64,000 nucleotides of DNA, from contig CATNEN010000025.1 in assembly GCA_950097015.1 (NCBI GenBank), forward strand, positions 2,478,001 through 2,542,000, given 5' to 3'. This document shows positions 1 to 11,439 of this stretch, one piece after another. The stretch comes from Macrostomum hystrix. Taxonomy: Eukaryota > Platyhelminthes > Macrostomidae. The translations under genes were made by a program, and so were the position numbers. The notes beneath the pieces were generated by a model. The model had not been told where the DNA came from and ran no database searches. It saw only the letters and a list, made by a program, of their open reading frames with translations. Position 1 is the first letter of the stretch, and every line of letters begins with the position of its first letter.

Positions 1-1188
1 TTTTTGTAGACTGTTGACCACAGATTCGGCTTGTCCCAGTACAACAGCAGGCTTTGAACCATGAGCCTCTGAAATGTGCACAGCTGTTATTGAGTAAACA
101 AATCCAGTCTGTAAAATGTTGGCAACAACAAGTGAGCAAAGATGAAAAATCTGCCAACCCTTGGATAGCGAAAGGTGAACTCCAGCATTCCCGAGTCAGG
201 TAGGAAGCAGAATCTATCCAGGTAACTCCAGTCCTGAAAAAAAGCAGATCAGATGCAAAGTTTTTACAATTTTGTCAAGTCGAAATTGCGAATAAGTATC
301 TTTTAAAGTATCTTTTAAAATGCATTACTTTAAAAGATAGACGTGGTGGTGTGAGTATGGTTTTGACTGCTCAAACATCTGCCACCATGGATGAATAATA
401 TAACTGGATCGCCAAAGTATTGGATTTTTTGGTCCTAGCCATAGACAAGCACCAGCATCACAAGAAGCTCAGATGATTCTTCTGTGATTCTGGTTTAGTT
501 GTCATGTCTGAAAGTACAGCATTCTGAGCTTCTTGTGATGCTGGTGCTTGTCTATGGCTTTTGGACCAAAGAAATCTAGCTTTTGGTGATTCAGTTATAT
601 TATAAATCCATGTCTGCAACATGCTCAAAGTCAACAATCGGTCGATCGCGTTTGGCAATAGACAAACGACAAACCGAGAGAAGTCAAAGAGGAAAAGGTA
701 GATAATTCATTTTTAGATAGTTCAGTTTTTCAAAACTTCTTGAATCGATTCCGGTTCAAGCATCGGTTTATCCCCATTCTCTTTGGACTATCGTTTGATT
801 GGCCATCTCGCGCATTCAGTCATGCAGAAATGTCTATGGTAAACGTCGTTTAACTATTCTTGGTGCAAAGGATTGTAAATATATTCTTAGCAATCGTGTG
901 TTCCCTTTCTCTGTCCCTCTGCTCCCGATAGGTTTGGCCATAGAATGCCGGCTCCGTAACTTCATCTTTATCTTTTGGATAAACTATTTTATTAGATCAA
1001 TTTTACTGCTCTAAGGGGTGAACCTGAATATGAAGAGACCATTTTTCGATTATAATACTTTTTTTAAAGTTTGTAAAAGCTTTACTCACTTTTTCAGTTC
1101 TTAGAACTCCTTTAATGTGCTTGCCGTAGGTTGGTGCAGCAAAGCACAAAATAAATAGAGCTACAAATGTTAACAATCGCTGCTTCAT
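1..1188 (-). CDS. TMEM145: TMEM145-like protein, copy A (5' part, runs off the window)
   Basis: Seen: three exons on the minus strand, 1188-1090, 233-159 and 68 to beyond base 1. Exon 1 starts at ATG 1188 with a signal peptide (MKQRLLTFVALFILCFAAP...) and ends at donor GTGAGT. Exon 2 follows TTTTTTCAG and encodes DWSYLDRFCFL...FRYP. Exon 3 follows TTTCAG and encodes [12 protein letters not shown]. All junctions are phase 0. The exon 2 donor (GTTGGC) is weak. Family knowledge: the RFCFL block and the LLxYWDxPxLW block belong to the extracellular N-terminal domain of the GPR180/TMEM145 family, which precedes a seven-helix membrane domain. Exon lengths and phases match the complete copy B at 3096-8539, so the two are head-to-tail duplicates. 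The membrane part of copy A lies outside the window. A 37-bp inverted repeat sits in intron 1. Function is poorly defined in the family. Confidence 0.8.
437..559. repeat. Inverted repeat, 37-bp perfect arms, 49-bp loop
   Basis: Arm 437-473 is the exact reverse complement of 523-559; with two bases of slip the pairing extends about 14 bp further outward (GGTCC / GGACC). It lies in TMEM145 copy A intron 1. An RNA from either strand would form a long hairpin. Confidence 0.85.
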
Positions 1189-1194
1189 GGCCAA

Positions 1195-3095
1195 GCAGGC
1201 TAAGATAAGGCTGTTCGTTTCGCCCCGTGGTTGCTTGCAGAAACAGTCCGTTTTTTTAATATCGCAGAATCAGCGTTTTAACAAATTATATTTTTACGCT
1301 CATAGTTAGGTTAATTTAAAGCAGAATTAGTATTCCTTACAGTTGAACAATTACAGTTGAGTAATTAAACTAATTTAATTACACTCTAAAATACATAATA
1401 AACGTACGAGAACAATTGAAAGTATCTTTTCGTTATCATAAACAAATTTGACTGAGTGCTCTCGTTGAATTCTTTTAAATTTCGGAATGAATCTGACATT
1501 TTATTAACACCTTTTCTAAGTATTTTACAGAAAGCTATCCGGTCATATCAACCTTTCTCTTCTCCCACCTTTTTTCTGGTTTTCTGATTTAGATTTCTAA
1601 TTGATCATTTTCACTTATTTTAAACTCGCATGATCGAAGAACATTAGTAGGATTGTGCTATCGACCACAATACATTATTATTATTAATAATAATATTATT
1701 ATTTTTTTATTATTTTTTATTATTACTATTATTATTATAACTATACATAATTACTTAACTATGTGATTTACCATATTTTAAAAAGTAAAGGATTTTTCAC
1801 TCGTCAAGAATAGCATAGTCGACTTCATTTAGTTCCATTGGTTAACGATAATTAAACGATCTTTTTTCTAGTTTTATAGAAATTAGAAGTGAATGTACAT
1901 GAAAAATTGCTTTCTTAAGTACTCAATTTAAAATCAAAATAAAAAAAATTTTGAAAATTCAAAAGCTACACAAAATCCACCTGTTTTGGTTAGACGTGGT
2001 TATAGTTGGAAGCCATGGGAGCTAATAAGACCTACAATAAAAGCGTAAAAGCGTAGGATTAAAATATATAAATATTTCTGAACGCTTCAGCTGCTGTTTT
2101 TGATTCTGAGCTGTCGATAAGAAACTTCAAAAAAGTAAAAAATGTTCTTCTAAGAGAATTAAAAAATATACAATGTCAAACGGTAAAATACGTAAATATA
2201 TCAAAATAGGAAGACACAATGTCTTAATTTTATTGAGATTCGGATGCATAATATAAAACAATAAAAGCAGAAAAAAACTTTGAATTTATTAACGATTGTT
2301 TAACTTCCTCGAAAAAATGGTGTACGCACATAATGAAACGTAAATTCAATCACTATTTTTATAATCTACGCACTTTCGACCCAAATGCTTGTTGCTGATT
2401 GTTTTTTTTGAAAATTTTCTTTCATGATCCTTAGTATTCACAATTTAGATATAAATTATACCTAAGCCCAGTTAACCCAGATCTGCAGCTATTGTGGCGC
2501 TCCCAAAGGCAGAGTACATCTGTTCAGTCCGTGGACTGGGGAGTCAGTAACACCCCAATAAGTATCAACCCTCCTATAAAGTTGCTGGTGCCAATTTTAC
2601 AGCTGGTTGAACTGAAACACCAGGGCAGAAACAGACAATGACAGATTCTGATAGGCTGAGATTCGAACCCCCAACCTCTCGGTGAGAAATTCGAGCTCTA
2701 ACTACCGGGCCACAAGCTATCCCTGGTCGGTGCAAGTAAAATAATTTATAAAATAATTATACAAACTTGAAAGAGGCAACAAAAAAACACCGGAAAACAT
2801 TTCCAGTTATGAAAAGCAGCTAATCCAAGCGATTAAGCTTGATGAAAAAAAATATAAGGGCGATTTTGTCTAGTATCTACCAAGCTAAAGCGTCTAAAAA
2901 ACCGTTTTCACTACAGTGTTACTAACAGTAGACACAACGCTCGCTATAGCGCAATTTTCTTTCAAAGCTCAAATCAAACTAACAAAAGTTCAAATCGGAC
3001 CCACTTTCTTAAGCGGATCCACATCAGCAGGAAATACAATGACACCAGTTAAATCACGCCTACTTGTTGCTAGTCTATCCAGCAGTTGACTTTGA
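1195..3095. other. AT-rich spacer between TMEM145 copies B and A
   Basis: This holds the putative promoter side of copy A and the 3' side of copy B. It contains an (ATT)n microsatellite at about 1672-1745 and the SINE at 2490-2735. No other open frame is convincing. Confidence 0.6.
2490..2735 (-). mobile_element. SINE family A-like, minus strand
   Basis: Minus strand: GCTTGTGGCCCGGTAGTTAG (A-box head), GGGGGTTCGAATCTCAGCC (B-box), then an internal part that diverges from the 57896 copy, then CCCAGTCCACGGACTGAACA. Probably a related subfamily. Confidence 0.65.
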
Positions 3096-6000
3096 TCAGA
3101 TCGGTGGCAGAGTGCCACCTCGAGACCCTCGGTCGCCTAGTGGGCCCGAACGCATCCACTCGGGCTCCGGCACGTCTGCTGGCTCGTCACCGGCAACAGC
3201 GGCATCGGGCGCTGGAAAATGAGCCATCGACGATGACTCGCTCCGGTAGTTGTCGTAGTCATCGTCAGGATTGTCCGCGCCACGGTTAGCCGTCACCACC
3301 ACCGCCACCGGAGCCTCCACGGTTTCTTGGCCGTCAGCAATGTCGTAGGAGTTAAGATTGTCCAAGCCGTCGTTGAAACCGCCGACTACCAGTAGTCGGG
3401 CAGCGCCGCCGGAGTCGCTGCCGGAATCGGCGGCGATGGCGGCGGCAGCCGTTGGCAGAACCACGCCAGAGTCCCAGTCGCTGTCGCTGCTGCCGTTGCT
3501 TCCTCCACTCCTGTTGCCGCCGTGATCAACTAAACCGAAATTGGTAGCAGTTGTGCTGTTCGCCGATGCGGATACAGAGTTGGAGCGCTGATCCGGCACA
3601 GTGAAGACTGAGAAGTCCGTGAACTGACGACCGTCAGCTAAGTCGGCTGTTCTCTTTTGGACCTCATCTTGTTCGGCCATCCCGTTGGCCGCAGCGAAGC
3701 TGATGACGCCAATCTGCAGGCGAGGGACCGGGGATGGATGGGTGATTGTAGCTACTGGTTGTAGCATTTCAGTGTAATCTGCAGGCGTTTTTTCCGAGCT
3801 GGGACTTCGAAATATTTGTGCTTTTTAGATGGGATGTGAAGGCGTGTGGACTTTGGATGGGATCTGAAGACGTGTTGATTCTGGATGGGATCTGAAGGCG
3901 TGTTGACTCTGTACTGTATGGATCTGAAAGTGTGTGGACTTTGGATGGGATCTAAAGGCTTGTGGACTTTAGATGGGATCTGAAGGCTTGTGGACTTTAG
4001 ATGGGATCTGAAGGCGTGTGGACTTTGGATGGGATCTGAAGACGTGTTGATTCTGGATGGGATCTGAAGGCGTGTTGATTCTGGATGGGATCTGAAGACG
4101 TGTTGATTCTGGATGGGATCTGAAGACGTGTTGATTCTGGATGGGATCTGAAGACGTGTTGATTCTGGATGGGATCTGAAGGCGTGTTGACTCTGTACTG
4201 TATGGATCTGAAAGTGTGTGGACTTTGGATGGGATCTAAAGGCTTGTGGACTTTGGATGGGATCTGAAGGCGTGTGGACTTTGGATGGGATCTGAAGGCG
4301 TGTGGACTTTGGATGGGATCTGAAGGCGTGTGGACTTTGGATGGGATCTGAAGGCTTGTGGACTTTGGATGGGATCTGAAGGTGTGTGGACTTTAGATGG
4401 GATCTGAAGGCGTGTGGACTTTAGATGGGATCTGAAAGCTTGTGGACTTTGGACCATAGACATCGAAAATGATGGCGTGGCGCACGACAGAAAGTTTTGC
4501 ACAAGTTTGAATTTGGTTAATTTTCATGAGATGTTATAATTATAGTTCTGTTCGAGTACATGTTACCCTACTGCAGTTGAGGAGACAACTTTGAAACTGT
4601 TTGTGATAGTTTCAAATTTATTTAACTGCTTCATTTTTCATGTAAGTAAAGCGTCTATAAATTATTTTTTTCTGTTACTCTTGCCGGCAGCTGAAAACTG
4701 TTGTTTGAACAACTCCTAAGACTTTGTGGACACCCTCGTATCTTCCCAGACCTTCTTAGAAGGAACGTAAGAAATAATAAGTGTAGCCTTGATGTCATAT
4801 TAACATCAATGATCTAATACTCGTACATTGATTCAGCAATGGGTAAGGAATATTCACAATGATTCCTGGCATTAAGAATGCTCCACTATAGTTTTCGTAC
4901 ACTACAATGCTTGGCATTATTTCTCTTCAACTAGCATTGAAAAGCAATGCGACTAGCCCAGGCTCTGCAAACAATGACCGTCAGCAGCTAGATGGGTATG
5001 GGCAGGTAGGGCAGGTAGGGCAGGTAGGGCAGGTAGGGCAGGCTTGACAACCATATGGACCAACTGAATACAAATACCGAATGTGTAAAGCTAGAAACAG
5101 TCCTCCCAGTGTGAGTTGGTCTGCTAAATTTCTAACATATTGAGCCTGCAGGAATAAGTGCGGCTTGAGCAGCTAAGAGTAAAACACAAAATATGCGCTC
5201 ATTATGGTACATTACTCTAGGACCACTAATAGACCTTCTGTCATTGCAGCTAGCCACCAAATGTCACAAGTGGAAAGTAATGAAATGCCTTAGAATGCTT
5301 CTTACTGTATTAAAAATGCTTTAAGATGCGTTTTTGCCAGACGTCTTCATCTTACCTGGGTAGTTTTGATGTGGAAGGGGAAGTTCTTGTTGGCCAGACT
5401 AGGCCAGGTGAGGACCAGGTAGAAAACGTGCGCCAAGAACAGCGAGATGACCTCGATGAAGTTGACCACCTTGGCCCGCGTGTAGTCTGGCACCTGCTGG
5501 ATGTTGATGACCACCGTGACGGGAATGGCGATGAACCAGAGGCTGTAGAAAACTAGCATGGGCGCATAGAAGGCCAGCTTCTTCTTGTGCTTGGACATTG
5601 TGAAGATGCAGCTGGCCAGGAAGAACAGCCAGGACGCCAGAATGATGGCCATGAGGCCGTAGCCTGGCGAGCTCTCGTATCGGTAGAGCACGAGCGCCGG
5701 GTCGAACGTCGCCGCCTCGACTATGTACAGAGCGACGTTTGTGATCACGAATGACGTCATGAAGACTGAGAGGCAGATGACGCCCCAGTGAGGGAGGCGA
5801 CCGCAGACCACGGTGTAGCCGAGACTCAGCAGCAGCAGCATCAGCACCAGCAGGATCTGGGACGTCGCGTACAGGGCCGACGCTGCGGGGGGTGGTGAGT
5901 GAGCGCTGTAAGTTGGCTGGCTGGTGAGAATCATAATAATGTTCAACTACAGTCGACTAGTGGCCGATAAGAAAGCAATATTGCATACCCCTAAGCACAC

Positions 6001-8539
6001 ACTCTAGGCTTCCTCATGGTCAGGCGGGTTGGCACTCGTGGGTGCAAATTGCACGAAACTTAGTGCGACATCGCAGAGGATCGAGCTCGTGGATTCATAA
6101 TAATGATAATCATAATTTGGTGACCCTGGACCCGAAGCCAGCGAGGAGGCAATTCTGCCCATTTCGCTAACTCCTTAGCACACACGCACACAGGTGTGTA
6201 CATCTGCCCTGACTTTCTCATCGTCAGGCAGTGTATACTTTCACTGTGCCTTGGAGGTGGGGCCTTCAAGGGCGTAAATTGCACGAAAAGCCCCCAAGCC
6301 TTCTCTCAGCGGCTGCGCCCCAAATAAATGTGGCCTCGCCTCGGAATCGAGCTTAGGGACCTTGGTGCGAGAGGCAAACGCGTTTACCGTTAGCCACTCA
6401 CCCCCTGAGTAGTCTTGTGTCCTTTTTCATTTTAGCCAGTTTAGTTTGTAAATAAAATCGTATTCATCCTTCAATTCTTAATAAAGATTAAGTTAAGAAA
6501 CTAAGTAGTTAAGATATTTAGAATACTTTAAATACTTTCAGTCTGTATTACCTTCAGCTGTTCAGTCCGCGGACTGGGACTGCAATACCAACACTAACTT
6601 TCTACCCCAGTTACGAGTTCCGGTAGAATTCTTAACAGCTACCATGGTGGATTTCTACCGGTCTCTACTCAATTGAAACAACAGCCAAATAGGTTCAATA
6701 CCGAAAACATCCATACTTTGGTAATGCCATTTCCTATTAAATAGTCAGTTCGCTTCACCTCACTTCATAGGATTTCTGTTTTCATTTACTATGCATTTAG
6801 CGGTGTTCAAATCGAAGAACGAAAAATCTGTTCGGCAGGTACTCACCAAAGTACTTTAATCCAGAGTTTTCAAAGCCATTGGTGGCGTAGCTCAGATATG
6901 CAGCGCAGGTGACAATTATGGAGGCAAAGAAGAAGACAACAGAACACAGAAAGATTTTATATGAGGAATGAAACATCTGCATGTTGGTCAGTTTCACTGA
7001 AAAGTATAGGTTTATTTTCAATTTGTTAGGCTACGTGAAGCGATAATTCAAATATGTCAGAGACTAGATCGAGACATAGGCCTACCGCTGACGACAACTA
7101 CCAGAACCACCATCAGAAGTTCAATGAAGAAGAAGGCAATGTTAAATTCCAGGATGTCTGCGTATGAAAGTATGGATGAATTTACTAGTAACTGTTTTAA
7201 TTAAGGCCAATGGATAGTTTAGATACTACGAATACATTGTTTTAAATCTCTCAGTTCGCTTACATATCTCGTCGGCGGAAAAGTGCTCGCGAAATAAATC
7301 TCCCGGATTACCGTTGCGCATGATGACGTCATACTTCATAAAGAGGCCCTGAATGAAATTTATAAAAAAATAACGATCTTGTGTAAAAAAAATAGACTCA
7401 TAAGCCACCGGTATCGAGTGTTTAATAACAAACTTTATCTGCGAGGCAGTTGGAAATCGCCAGGAACCACCAGCGTTCCCGAGCTGACAGGAATGTGATT
7501 CTTTCCGTTGCGCACACAACAGTGTTATTGTTCTCTATGAAGCAGAATGGCAATGCTGTATTCAATCTAAATATCTGAGAGCTTCTAATGTCCAGCAAGG
7601 CCTCCTTCTGGCTGCATGTCTGCAATTTGAAAGAAGAATGATAATTTTTAGATGATAAAACGTGATGACCTTTTAATGATTGACATACCTTATTATTATT
7701 TTGCTATTTTTTAATATGAAAAAGGAAAATGATGCAATAGAAGAAACTTTCATTCTATTTTTTACAAAATTACAATTCACAAAATGTTCTTTTTTCATGT
7801 ACATCACATTAAATTAAATTAGATTAAAAATAAAATGGTGTCAAGTTGTGTTTTTTAGAGTAGCTATAAAAACAAAATCTTAATTTAATATCAGAAACAA
7901 CTCTTCAACATTGGCACACACAATTTTATTTTTGGCATTAATTAAAAATAATTTACACTAACCATGCTTTTATTCGAGTATGCAGATCTCCATAGATTCG
8001 GCTTGTCCCAGTAAAGCAGAAGGCTCTGAGTCAGGTATGACTATAAAGGAGACAAGAAGTTGGCTATATTATATTTTCATTTCTGCCTTTGCCTTTATTT
8101 GTTAGTTAACTGTTCAAAAATCAACACTTACCATCGGATAAGTGAAGTAAAATTGAAGCGTACCAGTGCCATTTAGAAAGCAGAATCTTGTTAGAAATTT
8201 CCAGTTCTGTAATAGTATACTTTTCTTGTTTTTGATTTAAAAAATATGAAAGTTGCAATGAAATGTAATTTTAGGAATAAGGTAAAATCGTTCCATAATT
8301 TTAACACGTTTCGGTAGAAATATTCGAAATCGCTGTGAAACTATGGATTGCATTGATAGGAACAAAGAATTAAATTCGTTAAACAACCTGATAGTTTTAT
8401 AAGCGGATTACCCAAATTGGACGAAAATGTTTACCTCGCTTGTAGACGTTTCGAGGAGACCTTGAAGTCGCTTACCGTGAGCAACTTGAATCGTAATAAA
8501 TATACAAACAAACGAGAGGAATGCAACGCCGAATCGCAT
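3096..8539 (-). CDS. TMEM145: TMEM145-like seven-transmembrane protein, copy B (complete, nine exons)
   Basis: Seen: exons 8539-8435, 8206-8132, 8040-7963, 7619-7434, 7348-7264, 7157-7086, 6996-6847, 5882-5356 and 3713-3096. Every junction has GT/AG and the phases agree throughout, giving 631 residues. Order: signal peptide (1-22), the RFCFL and [11 protein letters not shown] blocks (about 40-75), [13 protein letters not shown] (exon 4), REHFSADE (exon 5), about seven hydrophobic helices in exons 6-8 (about 178-410) with [18 protein letters not shown] just before the exon 8 donor, then a long Ser/Gly/Ala-rich cytosolic tail (exon 9) beginning [11 protein letters not shown] and containing FTDFSVF. 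Family knowledge: these blocks are shared by GPR180/TMEM145 proteins (GpcrRhopsn4 family); the tail motif favours TMEM145. The large exons 8 and 9 are GC-rich, whereas exons 1-3 lie in AT-rich DNA. Intron 8 holds a 28-bp minisatellite and intron 7 holds SINEs. Weak point: the exon 4 donor is GTTTGT. Confidence 0.9.
3822..4453. repeat. Minisatellite, 28-bp unit, in TMEM145 copy B intron 8
   Basis: About 22 units containing GGATGGGATCTGAAGGCGTG with variants (GACGTGTTGATTC, GCTTGTGGAC). A block near 3900-3960 recurs near 4185-4250, so units were duplicated in groups. Confidence 0.9.
4994..5043. repeat. Short array, 10-bp unit GCAGGTAGGG
   Basis: About four to five perfect copies in TMEM145 copy B intron 8. 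The rest of this intron (4455-5355) shows nothing else recognisable. Confidence 0.8.
6075..6410 (-). mobile_element. SINE family B in TMEM145 copy B intron 7
   Basis: Minus-strand copy with head GTGAGTGGCTAACGG, B-box-like AAGCTCGATTCCGAGG, and the shared blocks for the cap of the body (GTGCAATTTACGCCC, CAGGCAGTG complement, TCACCAAAT). The tail near 6100-6120 is an (ATTATG)-rich simple repeat. A second partial copy, with GCAAATTGCACGAAA, lies at about 5983-6062, so insertions are stacked. Confidence 0.7.
6545..6660 (-). mobile_element. SINE family A fragment
   Basis: Contains CAGCTGTTCAGTCCGCGGAC, the complement of the conserved family A tail, plus a degraded AACAGCT body. The head is absent. 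It lies in TMEM145 copy B intron 7. Confidence 0.5.
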
Positions 8540-10075
8540 CTTTAGGTGGAATTACAGAAATGAATTATATATTTCATTTATTAGGAGCTACAGAGCTATT
8601 CCACACAATACGCCTGTACGGGGAGTTTGCGTGTTTAACCGTTTCACAGTAAATTAAGTTAAATAATAACAAAAAAATAGTGATTAAAAAACTAGATACT
8701 AGTGTACACAACAACTTTTTTATCTAATCATTTAAGTCATGCTATAAAATTTCATTTAAACAGTTGTAAAACCATTTAAAAAGCAAACAGTTGTGAGAAT
8801 AATTTGCAGCTGTAAAACGTTTTACTTATTGCTTTGTTTTTTTCGACAACTAGCTACGCTTTACGGGGGTATTCTTATGTGTCCAGAGCGACTCGGTGAC
8901 TATTTGACGATTCATGCATATTTTAATTGAATACCGAGTATTCATAATCAGAACTATTAATATGCAGAATATTAGATCGAACGTAGCTTAATTTGTATTT
9001 CATAAATCTGTCTAAATTAAAATGTTTTAGGTGTCAATACTCAATACTGTAAGAATCCTAGCTGTAAACACTTTATAGGTGCGCGCAGTAGTTGCTCTAG
9101 TAATCTCAGGCCTTAAAAGGCCATTGCGTCAATGCGTCACAGGCAAATTACAGCTTTTGCTACTGGTCCTTGCTTTAGCATCACATGTGATTTATAGATT
9201 TTTCATTCTTAATCACGTACAATTCAAAAGGAACTCAAAGCTGTATTTCCCAAATAAGTATGAAAGTTTTTTGTATTTTTTAATAAGAAGCCGGATGCTT
9301 CAAAAGATTAAATACAACTTTTTAATTAATGAACGAATTTGCGTTATTTTGATATTTTCGAAAAAGGAAATTACGGGCACACGTTAATTAAAAAATGGTA
9401 TCTAACTCAGATTGATTCCTGTAAAAAATCTAGGTCCATTCTATTCTCACAAAAAATGTATAAATGTCAACAAACGAAACTCAGATAAAATAACCAAATG
9501 TCATGTTTTGTTGCAGGTAGTGAAAAAATTGCTTGAAAACAGCCGATTTAAAAAGCACAATTTACGAGCCAGCTCGACTGCTGCACATTTGTTTTTTTAA
9601 TCTGGATTCAAATATAAAAAAGCAACACACATGGACCGAGTTTTAACAAAAAACTTGCTGAATAGAATGTTGCATTGATTTAAACATAAATGTTAACAGC
9701 GCAGTTAAAATCTCCAATCCTCAAGGATTTGCCGGCAAAGCATTTAGACTTACATTGAAGATCTAAAACTAACGTAAACTGCACTGGCTGGTGAAGATTC
9801 AAATGAAAAATCCGGCCTAAACCTATGGGATAGGATGCAGAAATTTAGGTGCACCTCCTGGGCCAATTGCGTCAGTAGGAGCTGAGGAAACTTGGCTCAG
9901 TGAAGAGGGAAGAATGTTTGCTATTATGGACTGAATTTTAGATGAGGCAGGCATCTTATTTTTGCGGAATAAATTTCAGAAACATTTTCTTGCTACAATA
10001 ACAGTAGCAAGTCAGCCGTAGCAGAAGAAGCGGAAATCTAAAAGTCTCTCAGGCCAGCCAGCCCCAACTGCAGAC
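8540..10075. other. AT-rich spacer between TMEM145 copy B and the GPCR
   Basis: This is upstream of both divergent genes. Short open frames at 9079-9387 and 9412-9600 have AT-rich composition and no recognisable domain. I see nothing supported; promoters for both neighbours should lie here. Confidence 0.5.
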
Positions 10076-11278
10076 ATGTTTGAGGGCTCATTTCTGCGCC
10101 GCGAATTCCTCTGGCATAGCAACGCCTGCGCGCCGCTGCTCCGCCTGCTGGAGTTAAACAGCAGCGGCTTCGATGGCGGCTTCGCCGACCGCTCCTGCAA
10201 CCAGAAGGACGTCCGCATGTCTGCAGTGTTCCTCCCAGTCAGCCTGGTTGGCCTACTTCTCAGCCTGCTGAGCACGGCGCTGTTCCTGCGCCAGAAGCAG
10301 CGGACCGCCTTCCGTCTGAGCCAGCTGAGCCTGTCATCAGTGATGAGTCTCTACCTGCTGTTCTCGACTGTGGACTTCGCCAATGTTTTAGCCGGCGCGT
10401 GTCAGTACTGGAGACAGCCGAATCGGCACGCCCAGGTGGTCGTCGGCGCGCTCGCCTGCCTTCTGGTGGACGCTCTGCTGTGCCTGCGCAACTGGTGCAC
10501 GGCCCTCATCGCTGCCCAACGAGCCGAAGCTGTTGCCTTCCCGCTGAGACCCAAGAAACTGCTTGACGGTAGAAACTTCCGAGCCAGCTTACTGGCCGTG
10601 GCGTTCGGCCTCTGCCTGCCATTGTCACTGATTCGCTCCCTGGCCGAGGCCATGGTCGTCTGCCACGGCTCCGGCGGCTACTCGGTTGCGAGCGTCGGTT
10701 ATCCGCTGTCCGAGCGACAGTCGAAAGGACTCGAATCCAGTCATAGGCAGCACTACAACTACCTGCTGGAGTCTGACTGGTTCGAACCATTCGAAGTCTA
10801 CGTGTTCTTCTCGGTCCAGACTGTCCTACCTGTGGTGGCCGTCATCTGCCTGTCGCTGTCGATGGCGCTGACGATGCTGTGCCGCCGGGGTGTGGCTGGC
10901 CCGGTACAGCCGACAGCCGGTAAGCGAATCAAAGCCAGGGCCAGCCGCACTGTACTGTGCCTGGCTGTGGTGTTCACACTGCTGCAGGCGCCAGTGTTTG
11001 TTGGCACTTTGCTCAGACACGCCGGTGCATTCGACGTTGAGTCATCATTTGGCAAGCACTTCCAGTTCATAGCCGAGCTCTGCCTGCTATCGGAAGCAAT
11101 CTGCAACACCTTTGTCTACGCCTACTTTGTGCCAGATTTTCGGATCTTCTTTTGGCGAGGGCTGCGCCGCTGCTGCTGCCCAGCTGAAGGCGTCGAAAAT
11201 ACGGATAATCGACGTCAACAGCTGACGGCGATCAGGCAGCAGCAGCTAGCGGAGCGTCGACCACTGGCAGTCACATGA
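10076..11278 (+). CDS. Divergent rhodopsin-like (class A) GPCR, single exon
   Basis: Seen: ATG at 10076, 400 codons, TGA at 11276. Hydrophobic helices lie at about 49-71, 85-107, 119-147, 169-187, 241-268, 290-314 and 331-352. Cys109 and Cys196 are placed for the usual TM3-ECL2 disulfide. Asn28 is in an NSS sequon. A run of three Cys at 366-368 after TM7 suits palmitoylation. The DRY position reads QRA (148-150) and NPxxY reads NTFVY (344-348); TM6 has LLQAP instead of the usual CWxP. Inference: a plasma-membrane receptor, ligand unknown; such degenerate motifs are common among lineage-specific orphan receptors in invertebrates. An AATAAA at 11307-11312 lies only about 30 nt after the stop. 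CAG acceptor-like sites just before the ATG (about 10050, 10071) leave room for a 5' leader exon. I cannot assign a subfamily. Confidence 0.8.
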   Translation: MFEGSFLRREFLWHSNACAPLLRLLELNSSGFDGGFADRSCNQKDVRMSAVFLPVSLVGLLLSLLSTALFLRQKQRTAFRLSQLSLSSVMSLYLLFSTVDFANVLAGACQYWRQPNRHAQVVVGALACLLVDALLCLRNWCTALIAAQRAEAVAFPLRPKKLLDGRNFRASLLAVAFGLCLPLSLIRSLAEAMVVCHGSGGYSVASVGYPLSERQSKGLESSHRQHYNYLLESDWFEPFEVYVFFSVQTVLPVVAVICLSLSMALTMLCRRGVAGPVQPTAGKRIKARASRTVLCLAVVFTLLQAPVFVGTLLRHAGAFDVESSFGKHFQFIAELCLLSEAICNTFVYAYFVPDFRIFFWRGLRRCCCPAEGVENTDNRRQQLTAIRQQQLAERRPLAVT

Positions 11279-11439
11279 GCTCACTGAAATTGAGCAATAT
11301 AACAAAAATAAACAAACTTTCTGTTGCATCAACAAAAATTGATTAAAGTTCTTTAATTTTGTGATGTCTTACTATGCAGCCCTTAGAAATAATGGTGGGG
11401 ACTGATTCTTGCAGAAATTAAGGTCACCGCAGTTCTGTC

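Noticed and set aside
5326-5556. Plus-strand frame opposite TMEM145 exon 8
   Set aside because: Shadow of the minus-strand exon, which has family motifs and matched splice phases.
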